Assembly: GCA_016293495.1 (NCBI GenBank) | Contig: JAEDED010000037.1 | Location: 1 to 10,590, forward strand | Direction of reading: 5' to 3' | DNA length: 10,590 nt | Source of the DNA: Treponema sp. | GTDB taxonomy: Bacteria > Spirochaetota > Spirochaetia > Treponematales > Treponemataceae | Shown here: positions 1-5,389 of the stretch, piece after piece | How positions within the stretch are numbered: position 1 is the first letter of the stretch | Layout: each line of letters begins with the position of its first letter | The notes under the pieces: model-generated | Database searches by the model: none | Told to the model about the DNA's origin: nothing | What the model saw: only the letters and a program-made list of their open reading frames with translations | Program-made: the position numbers and the translations under genes

Positions 1-90
1 TTATCCAAGAATATAAGAGTTGGTAAATTGCCGAATGATCTTTCCTGCTTTTTTTTCTTGACAGGAGACACAACATATAAGGGATTGTAA
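1..90 (+). CDS. Possible 3' end of an unidentified gene (partial)
   Basis: Frame 1 is open from the first base to a TAA at 88-90, giving a 29-residue tail that ends in GDTTYKGL. I do not recognise the protein. The minus strand is also open over much of this stretch, so coding sense is not certain. The TAA lies exactly where the GC-rich repeat begins, which would fit a gene whose end is defined by, or was cut by, that repeat. Confidence 0.25.
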   Translation, partial: LSKNIRVGKLPNDLSCFFFLTGDTTYKGL

Positions 91-180
91 GGGCAGCGAA
101 GCTGTTCCGTAGCGCAGCGGAGGAATGAAGCGATAGCGTAACCCTGCAAAGCCCGACCTGCCAAAAGGCAGGGAACGCCC
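88..180. repeat. GC-rich multi-hairpin intergenic repeat
   Basis: This block is far richer in GC than its AT-rich surroundings and is built from self-complementary pieces. CAGC-GAA-GCTG lies at about 94-104 and TTCCG/CGGA-type arms at about 105-127. CCTGCC-AAAA-GGCAGG is at 157-172. Longer-range pairs include CCCTGC (142-147) with GCAGGG (168-173), GTTCC (104-108) with GGAAC (172-176), and GGGC (91-94) with GCCC (177-180). The words GCAGCGAAGC, GTAGCGCAGCGG and GAAGCGATAGCG are variations on one theme. It looks like a dispersed palindromic repeat rather than coding DNA. A related piece of it (GACCTGCC, 4 nt, GGCAGGGAACG) recurs at 8180-8202. Confidence 0.65.
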
Positions 181-623
181 TCTATTCTATTGAATCTGGA
201 AAATATGATCACATCCGTTTGAACTATCCAAATGGTGATATGGTTGGACACACTGGTGTATTCAACGCTGTTTGCTGTTCTATGGAAGGTATGGATCTTC
301 AGCTTGGTCGTCTTAAGGCTGCAATTGAAAAGGCTGGCGGTATCCTCTGTCTTACAGCTGACCACGGAAACAGTGACGATATGTACGAACATAAAAAAGA
401 CGGTTCAGTTGCTAAAGATGCTAATGGAGAACCAAAACCAAAGACATCACACTCTTTGAATCCAGTTCCAGGTATTATTTATGACCCTGAATACAAAGGG
501 GAATACGAACTTGAATTGAACTCAGGTTTGGGAATCTCTTCTTGGCCTGCTACACTGATGCAGTTGATGGGATTTGTTCCTCCAAGTGACTATGATAAAT
601 CAATGCTCAACCTGACAAAGTAA
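178..623 (+). pseudogene. gpmI: 2,3-bisphosphoglycerate-independent phosphoglycerate mutase, 3' fragment
   Basis: The intact enzyme interconverts 3- and 2-phosphoglycerate in glycolysis and is usually over 500 residues. Only about the last 148 codons are here. The reading frame continues upstream of the TTG at 219 (residues SGKYDHIRLNYPNGDMVGHTG; that TTG is an ordinary Leu of the family) to about 178, then passes into the repeat and reaches a stop at 126-128. Metal-site motifs of the family are kept: DMVGHTG (Asp and His), TADHGN (Asp-His) and TSHSLNPVP (His). The N-terminal metal Asp and catalytic Ser are absent, so it cannot be a working mutase alone. The end LMGFVPP...MLNLTK looks like a natural C-terminus. 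A terminator follows at 721-756. A second, diverged gpmI fragment lies at 8203-8430. Confidence 0.85.
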
Positions 624-645
624 ACTTTGCAGGTTAGCATTATCA

Positions 646-705
646 TATCTGAAAAGCTTGCGCTGCCAGATAATTTAGTTTCGTGCCGACGCATTCGCGC
701 GGCAC
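646..705. other. Two intergenic hairpins downstream of the gpmI fragment
   Basis: The 624-898 stretch has no convincing gene. It contains TATCTG (646-651) facing CAGATA (667-672). It also contains a GC-rich hairpin, GTGCCG (683-688) with CGGCAC (700-705), extended inward by CGC/GCG around an ATTC loop with one bulged A. These could be transcript-end structures or recombination remnants. No protein similarity was recognised. Confidence 0.4.
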
Positions 706-720
706 AAACCATAGAAGAAA

Positions 721-756
721 AAGCCTGTTTTCTTCCTGGGAAACGGGCTTTTTTTT
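721..756 (+). terminator. Rho-independent terminator
   Basis: AAGCCTGTTT (721-730) pairs with AAACGGGCTT (741-750), with one G-U pair and a 10-nt loop. The stem runs into an unbroken T tract ending at 756. It is positioned to end transcription from the gpmI fragment before the ATPase gene. Confidence 0.8.
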
Positions 757-853
757 GCAAGTCCTTTATTGTTTTTTGCGACGCGCTCGTTCTCGTTTTT
801 GAGGGCGGGCATTTTTCTTGCCAGATTTGTTTGTAAAATTGCAAATTAGGCAC

Positions 854-897
854 TCTACTGCAAAATTTGCTTGAAATTACACAAATCTTGCAGTAGA
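854..897. promoter_or_regulatory. 10-bp perfect inverted repeat just upstream of the ATPase gene
   Basis: TCTACTGCAA (854-863) is matched exactly by TTGCAGTAGA (888-897), with 24 nt between the arms. A TTGAAA (871-876) lies inside it and a TATTAT (902-907) directly precedes the ATG at 908. The long spacing and the position next to the start suggest an operator for a dimeric binder. A structured 5' leader is the alternative. Confidence 0.45.
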
Positions 898-907
898 TTT
901 GTATTAT

Positions 908-2095
908 ATGGTACTAAGAGAAAAATACATCAAAAAAATCCGGCCGTTTTATGAATCTGACTTAATTAAAATCATCACAGGAATTCGCCGTTGTGGTAAA
1001 TCCATTGTTTTGCAACAGGTTCGAGATGAAATAGCCCGCCAAACGGATAACATAATCTTTCTGGAATTTGAAAATCGTCGCATAAAAAATCTAATTCCGA
1101 ATATTGATGCTCTTTTAGCTTATGTGGATGCTCACAAAAAAGACGGCAAGTGTTTTATTTTTCTAGATGAAATCCAGATTCTTGAAAACTGGCAGGAAGC
1201 ATGTAAAACTCTTCGGCTGGAAAATAATTCTGTTTTTATAACCGGTTCCAACTCAAAACTTCTTTCCAAAGAATTTACAAAAGAATTAAGCGGCCGCTAT
1301 GTTTCTTTTAGAATCAGGCCTTTTGTTTACAAGGAAATTCTTGAATACGCAAAAGAATTGAATAAAGACGTTTCCATAACAGATTACCTTGTGTGGGGTG
1401 GTTTTCCAAAGAGGCTGGAATTTGACGGGGAGTCCATGAAAGATTATCTTTACGATCTGGATGAGACAATCATTCACAACGACATAATGGTCAGATATAA
1501 CATTCAAAAGGAAAATCTTTTTAGAAGTGTATGTAATTTTGTTTTCCGTTCAAATTCCAGAATCATTTCTTCAAAGTCCATTGCCGATTTTCTAAATTCC
1601 AATAATGAAAAGTGCTCGGTTCACACGGTTTCAAATTATATCAATTATATAGAAGAAGCTTTTGGAATTGATATGATAAAACCCTTTTCCACAAGGACAA
1701 AGAACGAGCTTTCTTATTATCACAAAATTTATAACGCTGATGTGGCATTAAATTCTCTTCGCTGTACAGATTCTCGCTATGATTTGGATCACAATCTTGA
1801 AAACATTGTCTATAACGAACTGCTGTATATGGATTACAAACTTAAGGTTTTTAATGATTCAGACCGGGAAGTTGATTTTGTGGCCGAAAAAGATGGTAAA
1901 AAATATTTTATTCAGGTTGCATTCAGCGTGCAGAATGAAAAAGCTTACGAAAGAGAATTCCGTGCATTTGCCAATTTAGACAATCTTTCTCAGAAGATTC
2001 TGATAACAACAGATGAACTTGATTATTCAACCAGCGTTGTCCGTCATATTAAACTGAAAGATTTTTTGCTGATGGATGATTTAAGTTTGAAATAA
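908..2095 (+). CDS. AAA ATPase with C-terminal DUF4143-type domain
   Basis: The protein is 395 residues from ATG 908. The frame also allows TTG at 899, but neither start has a clear Shine-Dalgarno. Walker A is GIRRCGKS at residues 25-32 and Walker B is FIFLDE ending at about residue 88. GSNSKLLSKE looks like a sensor-type loop. The C-terminal part has REVDFVAEKDGKKYFIQVAFS, the position where DUF4143 proteins carry a PD-(D/E)xK-like fold. Here the usual E-x-K is Q-V-A, so nuclease activity looks unlikely. Such ATPases are numerous in gut and rumen bacteria and usually stand alone. Their physiological role is not established, and a DNA-linked or ligand-sensing role is only a guess. It appears intact and monocistronic, with an inverted repeat immediately upstream. 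Confidence 0.88.
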   Translation: MVLREKYIKKIRPFYESDLIKIITGIRRCGKSIVLQQVRDEIARQTDNIIFLEFENRRIKNLIPNIDALLAYVDAHKKDGKCFIFLDEIQILENWQEACKTLRLENNSVFITGSNSKLLSKEFTKELSGRYVSFRIRPFVYKEILEYAKELNKDVSITDYLVWGGFPKRLEFDGESMKDYLYDLDETIIHNDIMVRYNIQKENLFRSVCNFVFRSNSRIISSKSIADFLNSNNEKCSVHTVSNYINYIEEAFGIDMIKPFSTRTKNELSYYHKIYNADVALNSLRCTDSRYDLDHNLENIVYNELLYMDYKLKVFNDSDREVDFVAEKDGKKYFIQVAFSVQNEKAYEREFRAFANLDNLSQKILITTDELDYSTSVVRHIKLKDFLLMDDLSLK

Positions 2096-2234
2096 ATAAT
2101 TGCGTTTTTTTTATTTTTTATTATTCTTCCAAGAACTAAAGTACTTTATATAATCCTGTCATCAAAAACCCAGCTGTCAAAAAAAACTTGCGAATATATA
2201 TAGTGGAAGAAAATCGTAATAAAGAGAGGATTAA

Positions 2235-2591
2235 ATGAAAAGATCGATTTTCTTTGGCGCACTTATTTGTGCATTATTGGCAATGTTTGCAATCTGGAAA
2301 GTAAAAGCTACAGTTGATGGAGCAAGTGCATTGTGCGGCGGTTCTCAGTTTGGTGATATTTATTACTGGTCGTCGTCCCAGTACGCTTCCAACGCTACTA
2401 ACGCATGCGGCCTCAATTTCAGCAATGGGAACTGGAACTACACCAGCAAGGGCTACGACTATTCTGTGTGTGCAATCCGGGCGTTTTTTATATCTAAAAT
2501 TTCCCCAAAAGATATAAACTTTGCTACAATAGTAATATATTTATTTTGGCAAAAACAGGTACAGGAGATATTTCTCCTGCAAGAAGAATAG
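2235..2591 (+). CDS. Signal/TM segment fused to a DGR-type variable C-type-lectin domain (collapsed gene)
   Basis: ATG 2235 has GAGAGGA (2224-2230) upstream. Residues 1-24 are a hydrophobic signal or anchor (MKRSIFFGALICALLAMFAI...). Residues 26-84 then read as the end of a DUF1566/formylglycine-enzyme-like lectin fold: GDIYYWSSSQY, LNFSNGNWNY, and a close at VCAIRAF. That ending and the NNC-rich codons resemble variable regions of diversity-generating-retroelement targets such as Treponema denticola TvpA. Full targets are several hundred residues, so the middle appears to be deleted. After RAF the frame runs on through about 34 unrelated residues to a stop that overlaps the next gene. The 2360-2486 segment is clearly more GC-rich than its flanks. 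No reverse transcriptase or template repeat is in the window. It may still be expressed, but is probably a remnant. Confidence 0.6.
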   Translation: MKRSIFFGALICALLAMFAIWKVKATVDGASALCGGSQFGDIYYWSSSQYASNATNACGLNFSNGNWNYTSKGYDYSVCAIRAFFISKISPKDINFATIVIYLFWQKQVQEIFLLQEE

Positions 2592-3031
2592 ATACAGCTA
2601 AAAATGGACAGCATCCTTATGCAACTGTTATTACTTGTTCTGATTCGAGAGCGATTCCAGAAAGTATTTTTTCCTGTGGTATTGGTGAGATTTTTACAAT
2701 TCGCGTTGCAGGTAATGTTGTAGACCCTCAGCAGCTTGGAAGTATTGAATATGCTGCGGAACACTTAGGAACAAAACTTGTTGTAATTCTTGGTCATACT
2801 AATTGTGGTGCTGTTGGTGCCGCTTTGGAAGAAGTGCCGGCAGAAGGCTATATTCACTATCTTACAGATGATATTAAATCAGCTATTGGTAATGAAAAAG
2901 ATTATGCCAAGGCTGTAGAATTGAATACAAGAGCAGTTGTCAGAGAAGTTCAAAAAGAATTTGGTAAGATGGTAACTGTTGTGGGTGCAATTTACAACAT
3001 TGAAACTGGCGAAGTTTCTTGGTTGGAATAA
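2546..3031 (+). CDS. Beta-class carbonic anhydrase, N-terminally truncated
   Basis: The enzyme hydrates CO2 to bicarbonate in the cytoplasm. The zinc and active-site motifs are present: CSDSR (Cys31, Asp33, Arg35 counted from TTG 2546) and HTNCGAVG (His84, Cys87). GNVVDPQQLGSIEYAA is typical of the family, and the C-terminus IYNIETGEVSWL looks natural. At 161 residues it lacks roughly the first 25-30 residues, the helix that normally precedes the TGTGDISPARR segment and helps form the dimer. The only start is TTG 2546 with no ribosome binding site. A TACAAT -10-like box (2525-2530) may be all that is left of its promoter region. The upstream ORF runs into it out of frame. It is either a pseudogene with a 5' deletion or a short variant; I favour the deletion. 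Confidence 0.75.
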   Translation: MAKTGTGDISPARRIDTAKNGQHPYATVITCSDSRAIPESIFSCGIGEIFTIRVAGNVVDPQQLGSIEYAAEHLGTKLVVILGHTNCGAVGAALEEVPAEGYIHYLTDDIKSAIGNEKDYAKAVELNTRAVVREVQKEFGKMVTVVGAIYNIETGEVSWLE

Positions 3032-3123
3032 AGCTGATGCGAAATGCTGGACAATTACTTTGTTTTCACACTTCAATTTTGTGGGGACAGGTGGTTTTCA
3101 TATTATTTACTTCAGATTTTCAT

Positions 3124-3852
3124 CTAAATAATTTTCAATTCATTTTCACTTACACTGCATTGTAAAAACAAAACTTCTACTCCGGCTTTTTTTGCTTCTT
3201 CCAGGGCTTGGCCGAATTCTGGATGTGTTTCTAAATTTGGAAGTACTTCTTTTATTTCTGGAATCTGAATTACAAAAGCAAGAAAACATTTTATTCCGAG
3301 TTTTGACGCTGATGCCAGTTCCCTAAGATGTTTAACACCCCTTTCTGTTGGAGCATCAGGAAAATAACCGGTGCCATTTTTCTCCAAGGTGCAGCCTTTT
3401 ACTTCCATAAGAAATTTTTGAAATGAGAGAACTTTCTGATTTTTTGAGGAGGGATTCTTTTTTTCCATGTAAAAATCAACTCTGGAATTTCCATATGTGA
3501 ATTCTGGTTTTACAAAATCATAGTCTTGAAGTGCAAGCCATTCTGCAACAACTTTGTTTGGTGCCTGGCTGTCCATGTTTATAAGAAGGGATTTATGTTT
3601 TTTGTATAACGGGTGGTTTTGATCAAGATTTTTGTAAACCGCAATCAAGTCAAATTTTGTTTTTCGGTTTTCATATCCGCTACGATTTCTAAAGTCTTCA
3701 AGAATTACTGTGCAGCCAGGAATCAAGAGTTCTTTACAGCGACCTGTATTTTTTACATGGACAGTTTCCAGTGTTCCTTCGATTTCTACATGGGCAATAA
3801 AACGGTTTGGCCGGTCTTTGAAAATTCCTTTAATGATTTTTTCGTAACGCAT
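3124..3852 (-). CDS. sfsA: DNA/RNA nuclease SfsA (sugar fermentation stimulation protein family)
   Basis: The 242 residues match the usual 230-240 of the family. The N-terminal OB-like part contains VHVKNTGRCKELLIPG. The C-terminal PD-(D/E)xK-type core shows SRVDFY (catalytic-type Asp) and LMEVKGCTL (E-V-K), followed by PDAPTERGVKHLREL, a strong SfsA signature. The E. coli protein was first linked to maltose metabolism and later members were described as nucleases; the cellular role is uncertain. The start at 3852 has no obvious Shine-Dalgarno (TACCCCT precedes it), but the MRYEKIIKGIFKDRPNRF N-terminus fits the family. It is intact and transcribed towards the carbonic anhydrase gene, so those two are convergent. 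Confidence 0.93.
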   Translation of the reverse strand: MRYEKIIKGIFKDRPNRFIAHVEIEGTLETVHVKNTGRCKELLIPGCTVILEDFRNRSGYENRKTKFDLIAVYKNLDQNHPLYKKHKSLLINMDSQAPNKVVAEWLALQDYDFVKPEFTYGNSRVDFYMEKKNPSSKNQKVLSFQKFLMEVKGCTLEKNGTGYFPDAPTERGVKHLRELASASKLGIKCFLAFVIQIPEIKEVLPNLETHPEFGQALEEAKKAGVEVLFLQCSVSENELKII

Positions 3853-3931
3853 AGGGGTATTTTATAAGAAAAGAAGAGGAATGTCCCCTCTCATTTCAAT
3901 TTATGTGAAGTGCTTATTTTATATGCGCTTT

Positions 3932-4210
3932 CTATTTTCCTCTGATGTCATTTATCAATGTCTGAATATGTGAAATTTGAACTTCATTCAAACCTGTAGT
4001 ATTTAAAGTATGATTTTCTGAAAGTCCCAGAAGAAAGTCTGTAGTTACTCCAAAATATTCAGCAATTTTAATCAGCATATCTATAGAAGGCATGATGTTT
4101 TCATTTTCCCAGTTAGAAACACTTTGCTTTGTTACACCTAAACATTTTGCAAGTTCAACCTGATTTATCCCTTTTGCTGTTCTTAAATTCTTAATCTGTT
4201 CGCTAAGCAT
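3932..4210 (-). CDS. XRE-family helix-turn-helix transcriptional regulator
   Basis: This is a 92-residue protein consisting almost only of a Cro/C1-type HTH: GINQVELAKCLGVTKQSVSNW at about 14-34, then PSIDMLIKIAEYFGVTTDFLLG. There is no sensor domain; the last 30 residues could help dimerisation. AGAGGAA lies at good spacing before the ATG. It is divergent from the peptide gene at 4369, sharing the 158-bp intergenic region. That region holds CTGTCAA (4220-4226, beside its own ribosome binding site) and the exact inverse TTGACAG (4256-4262, on the -35 of the peptide promoter). I infer that it represses itself and the peptide gene; this is not shown. Confidence 0.88.
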   Translation of the reverse strand: MLSEQIKNLRTAKGINQVELAKCLGVTKQSVSNWENENIMPSIDMLIKIAEYFGVTTDFLLGLSENHTLNTTGLNEVQISHIQTLINDIRGK

Positions 4211-4219
4211 ATATTTCCT

Positions 4220-4262
4220 CTGTCAATTTCTGCTTTACGATGATATAAAAATTTGTTGACAG
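4220..4262. promoter_or_regulatory. Candidate XRE operator pair
   Basis: CTGTCAA at 4220-4226 and TTGACAG at 4256-4262 form a perfect 7-bp inverted repeat separated by 29 nt. One arm lies in the regulator's leader and the other covers the -35 of the peptide promoter. Its placement between divergent genes, one of them an HTH protein, makes autoregulation plausible. Part of the second arm is simply the consensus -35, which weakens the case. Confidence 0.45.
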
Positions 4263-4284
4263 GTTAAAAATACCAAAGTACAAT
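4256..4284 (+). promoter_or_regulatory. Sigma70-type promoter of the peptide gene
   Basis: A perfect -35 TTGACA (4256-4261) and a -10 TACAAT (4279-4284) are separated by exactly 17 nt. Transcription should begin near 4290-4292, leaving a leader of about 78 nt. This is the best promoter match I found in the window, which fits a small, abundantly made peptide. Confidence 0.8.
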
Positions 4285-4292
4285 AATATTTG

Positions 4293-4338
4293 ACTAAGGG
4301 AAAAGATAATTTTACCTTAGTTCGTAATCGTTGATTAC
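4293..4338 (+). promoter_or_regulatory. Two inverted repeats in the peptide leader
   Basis: ACTAAGG (4293-4299) faces CCTTAGT (4315-4321), with four more A-T pairs inside (4301-4304 with 4310-4313), centred on 4307. Immediately after, GTAATC (4324-4329) and GATTAC (4333-4338) form a tight hairpin with a 3-nt loop. The first starts at the expected transcription start, so it could be an operator or a 5'-end RNA-stabilising stem. I cannot tell which. Confidence 0.5.
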
Positions 4339-4368
4339 AAATCAAACATCTTCTTTAGGAGAAAAACT

Positions 4369-4500
4369 ATGGCTTATACAAAACCACAGGTAATCGCACA
4401 GAACGCTTCATCAGGAAGCTACGCAGCAGGATGCCCTGCGCATACTCATGATTTTAGTAGAAGTGACAGAAACTGTTTACGTTGTGAACTTACTAAATAA
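4369..4500 (+). CDS. Candidate RiPP precursor peptide (43 aa)
   Basis: This short ORF runs ATG 4369 to TAA 4498-4500, with AGGAG (4357-4361) 7 nt before the start and a near-consensus promoter. Residues 1-12 (MAYTKPQVIAQN) look like a short leader with a KP motif. The rest holds GSYAAGCP (residues 16-23) and a C-terminal NCLRCE. Its three cysteines are Cys22, Cys36 and Cys39, the last two as CxxC, and the middle is His/Asp/Arg/Ser-rich. There is no signal peptide, membrane segment or GG leader-cleavage motif. The next rightward large gene is a radical SAM/SPASM enzyme with a peptide-recognition-like N-terminus, the classic partner of such peptides. Thioether (Cys-to-alpha/beta/gamma carbon) formation is the best guess. 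I cannot name the family with confidence. A small metal-binding protein using Cys/His is the alternative. Confidence 0.75.
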   Translation: MAYTKPQVIAQNASSGSYAAGCPAHTHDFSRSDRNCLRCELTK

Positions 4501-4520
4501 GTAGGTCTAAAGAGTATAAT

Positions 4521-4556
4521 ACGGAGTCGATTTCATATATTTGAGGTCGGCTCTGT
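4521..4556 (+). other. Hairpin between the peptide gene and the next ORF
   Basis: ACGGAGTCGA (4521-4530) pairs along its full length with TCGGCTCTGT (4547-4556), allowing two G-U pairs, around a 16-nt loop. No T tract follows, so it is not a standard terminator. It may be a leaky stop or an mRNA 3'-end stabiliser that keeps peptide message in excess over the downstream gene. Confidence 0.5.
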
Positions 4557-4579
4557 AAGATTGATTATGAAGGGAAAAA

Positions 4580-4801
4580 ATGACAAATATGAATTGGAAA
4601 GAAATAGAAGAAAAACTGAATAATGGAACTTTTTCAAGTAAAGATTATTCAGATCTAATAGACGAAACTCTGTCAAAAATGAGTAAATTTCTTGTTTTGT
4701 TCAAAGAAAAAGTTATACAAAAATATCCAGATGAAAATAATCGTCCAAAAGACTTGCAGGAACGAATTGATAAAATAGATAGTATTATAAACAAAGGATA
4801 A
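4580..4801 (+). CDS. Small hypothetical protein in the peptide locus (73 aa)
   Basis: ATG 4580 is preceded by GAAGGGA at suitable spacing. The product is highly charged and predicted mainly helical (KEIEEKL, LIDETLSKMSKFLVLFKEKVI, LQERIDKIDSI). It has no cysteine, signal or membrane segment, and no motif I recognise. It follows the peptide gene by 79 nt on the same strand and ends directly against the stop codon of the convergent toxin gene (4802). Position makes an accessory or immunity-like role possible, but nothing in the sequence shows it. Helical propensity also fits a chance remnant of a larger gene. Confidence 0.55.
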   Translation: MTNMNWKEIEEKLNNGTFSSKDYSDLIDETLSKMSKFLVLFKEKVIQKYPDENNRPKDLQERIDKIDSIINKG

Positions 4802-5077
4802 TCAACCAAACAAATCTGAGTGAGTTCCAGTTCTATACAAATAAAGTTGTAACTGTGATTCAACAATTTTATAGACAAGCAAAAAATCCGGATGAACATG
4901 ACATTCACGATAACCGGAATAATCGCCAGTCAATGCGTGATCCCGTTTTTCAGGCGGAAGCGGCTGCTGGTTTTTGAGAAGTTCAATTACCTTAAAAAGT
5001 TCTTCAACATCACAGTGGCGTTTGACTGCTTTCTTATAGTCCTTTTTAAACTGATTGGAAAAGAAAACATCAAGCAT
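4802..5077 (-). CDS. yafQ: YafQ-type mRNA interferase toxin (RelE superfamily)
   Basis: The 91-residue product is YafQ-sized. Family catalytic positions are in place: His47 (RDHALTG), His60 and Asp64 (ECHVHPDF), Arg82 and His86 (YRTGTHSDLFG), and Phe90. The Trp that follows the catalytic Asp in E. coli YafQ is Phe65 here. Known members cut mRNA in the ribosomal A site when antitoxin is lost. The start ATG (5075-5077) overlaps the end of the antitoxin gene by 8 bp, the usual coupled arrangement. The module reads opposite to the flanking peptide locus and ends without a gap at the small ORF's stop. It appears intact and active. Confidence 0.92.
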   Translation of the reverse strand: MLDVFFSNQFKKDYKKAVKRHCDVEELFKVIELLKNQQPLPPEKRDHALTGDYSGYRECHVHPDFLLVYKIVESQLQLYLYRTGTHSDLFG

Positions 5078-5333
5078 CCAGAGCAGCCTTTAAATCTTCC
5101 ATTGTTGAATAAGGTCCATTAAGTTCCTTTCCTTCTTCTGCAAGTGCAATTGTTTTTTTTGTAAGTTCATTTGGCTGTAAGGAAAGTTCAAAAGGAATGC
5201 GATTTTCACGGACTGCGGTTTTTGCAAAAAGATTAATTGCAACAGAAACAGGTAATCCAAGATTTTCACAAAGGGAAGAAAACTGTTTTTTTAATTCAGA
5301 ATCCATTCGAACAGTAAATGCTGTTTGGTTCAT
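5070..5333 (-). CDS. dinJ: RelB/DinJ-family antitoxin
   Basis: This 87-residue protein has an N-terminal ribbon-helix-helix DNA-binding region (AFTVRMDSELKKQFSSLCENLG, then VSVAINLFAKTAV at about 4-41) and a C-terminal toxin-binding tail (YSTMEDLKAALDA). The RIPFEL segment is typical of DinJ/RelB. It neutralises the YafQ-like toxin encoded by the overlapping next gene and represses the pair by binding a palindrome near the start. Such a palindrome (TGATAC/GTATCA) is present at 5336-5354. AAGAGGT precedes the ATG. Confidence 0.92.
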   Translation of the reverse strand: MNQTAFTVRMDSELKKQFSSLCENLGLPVSVAINLFAKTAVRENRIPFELSLQPNELTKKTIALAEEGKELNGPYSTMEDLKAALDA

Positions 5334-5335
5334 AC

Positions 5336-5354
5336 TGATACCTCTTGAGTATCA
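5336..5354 (-). promoter_or_regulatory. Palindromic operator of the toxin-antitoxin pair
   Basis: TGATAC (5336-5341), 7 nt, GTATCA (5349-5354) is a perfect inverted repeat directly before the antitoxin start and next to the predicted -10. This matches how DinJ/RelB complexes autoregulate. Confidence 0.65.
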
Positions 5355-5382
5355 ATATAGTTTAAAATTAAGGAGAATTCAA
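5354..5382 (-). promoter_or_regulatory. Promoter of the toxin-antitoxin pair
   Basis: On the minus strand, TTGAAT (5377-5382) is followed after 17 nt by TATATT (5354-5359). It overlaps the leader of the plus-strand maturase gene, so the two transcripts diverge from the same 56-bp gap. Confidence 0.55.
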
Positions 5383-5389
5383 CAAAAAA

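Noticed and set aside
88..180. Integron attC site
   Set aside because: The block is palindromic, but I found no paired core sites of the RYYYAAC/GTTRRRY type in the right places and no integrase in the window.
590..853. 87-residue minus-strand ORF
   Set aside because: It runs over the gpmI end, the terminator and hairpins, with no start signal and no protein-like features.
2459..2764. 101-residue minus-strand ORF
   Set aside because: It is antisense to the carbonic anhydrase coding sequence, with Cys/Ser/Asn-rich composition typical of a shadow frame.
3876..3896. Terminator for the XRE gene on the minus strand (AGAGG/CCTCT)
   Set aside because: The stem has only five base pairs and the following T-rich stretch is interrupted, so it is too weak to call.
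5070..5333. Antitoxin as the regulator of the peptide locus
   Set aside because: Its partner toxin, overlap and own palindrome explain it fully; the XRE protein is the better-placed regulator.
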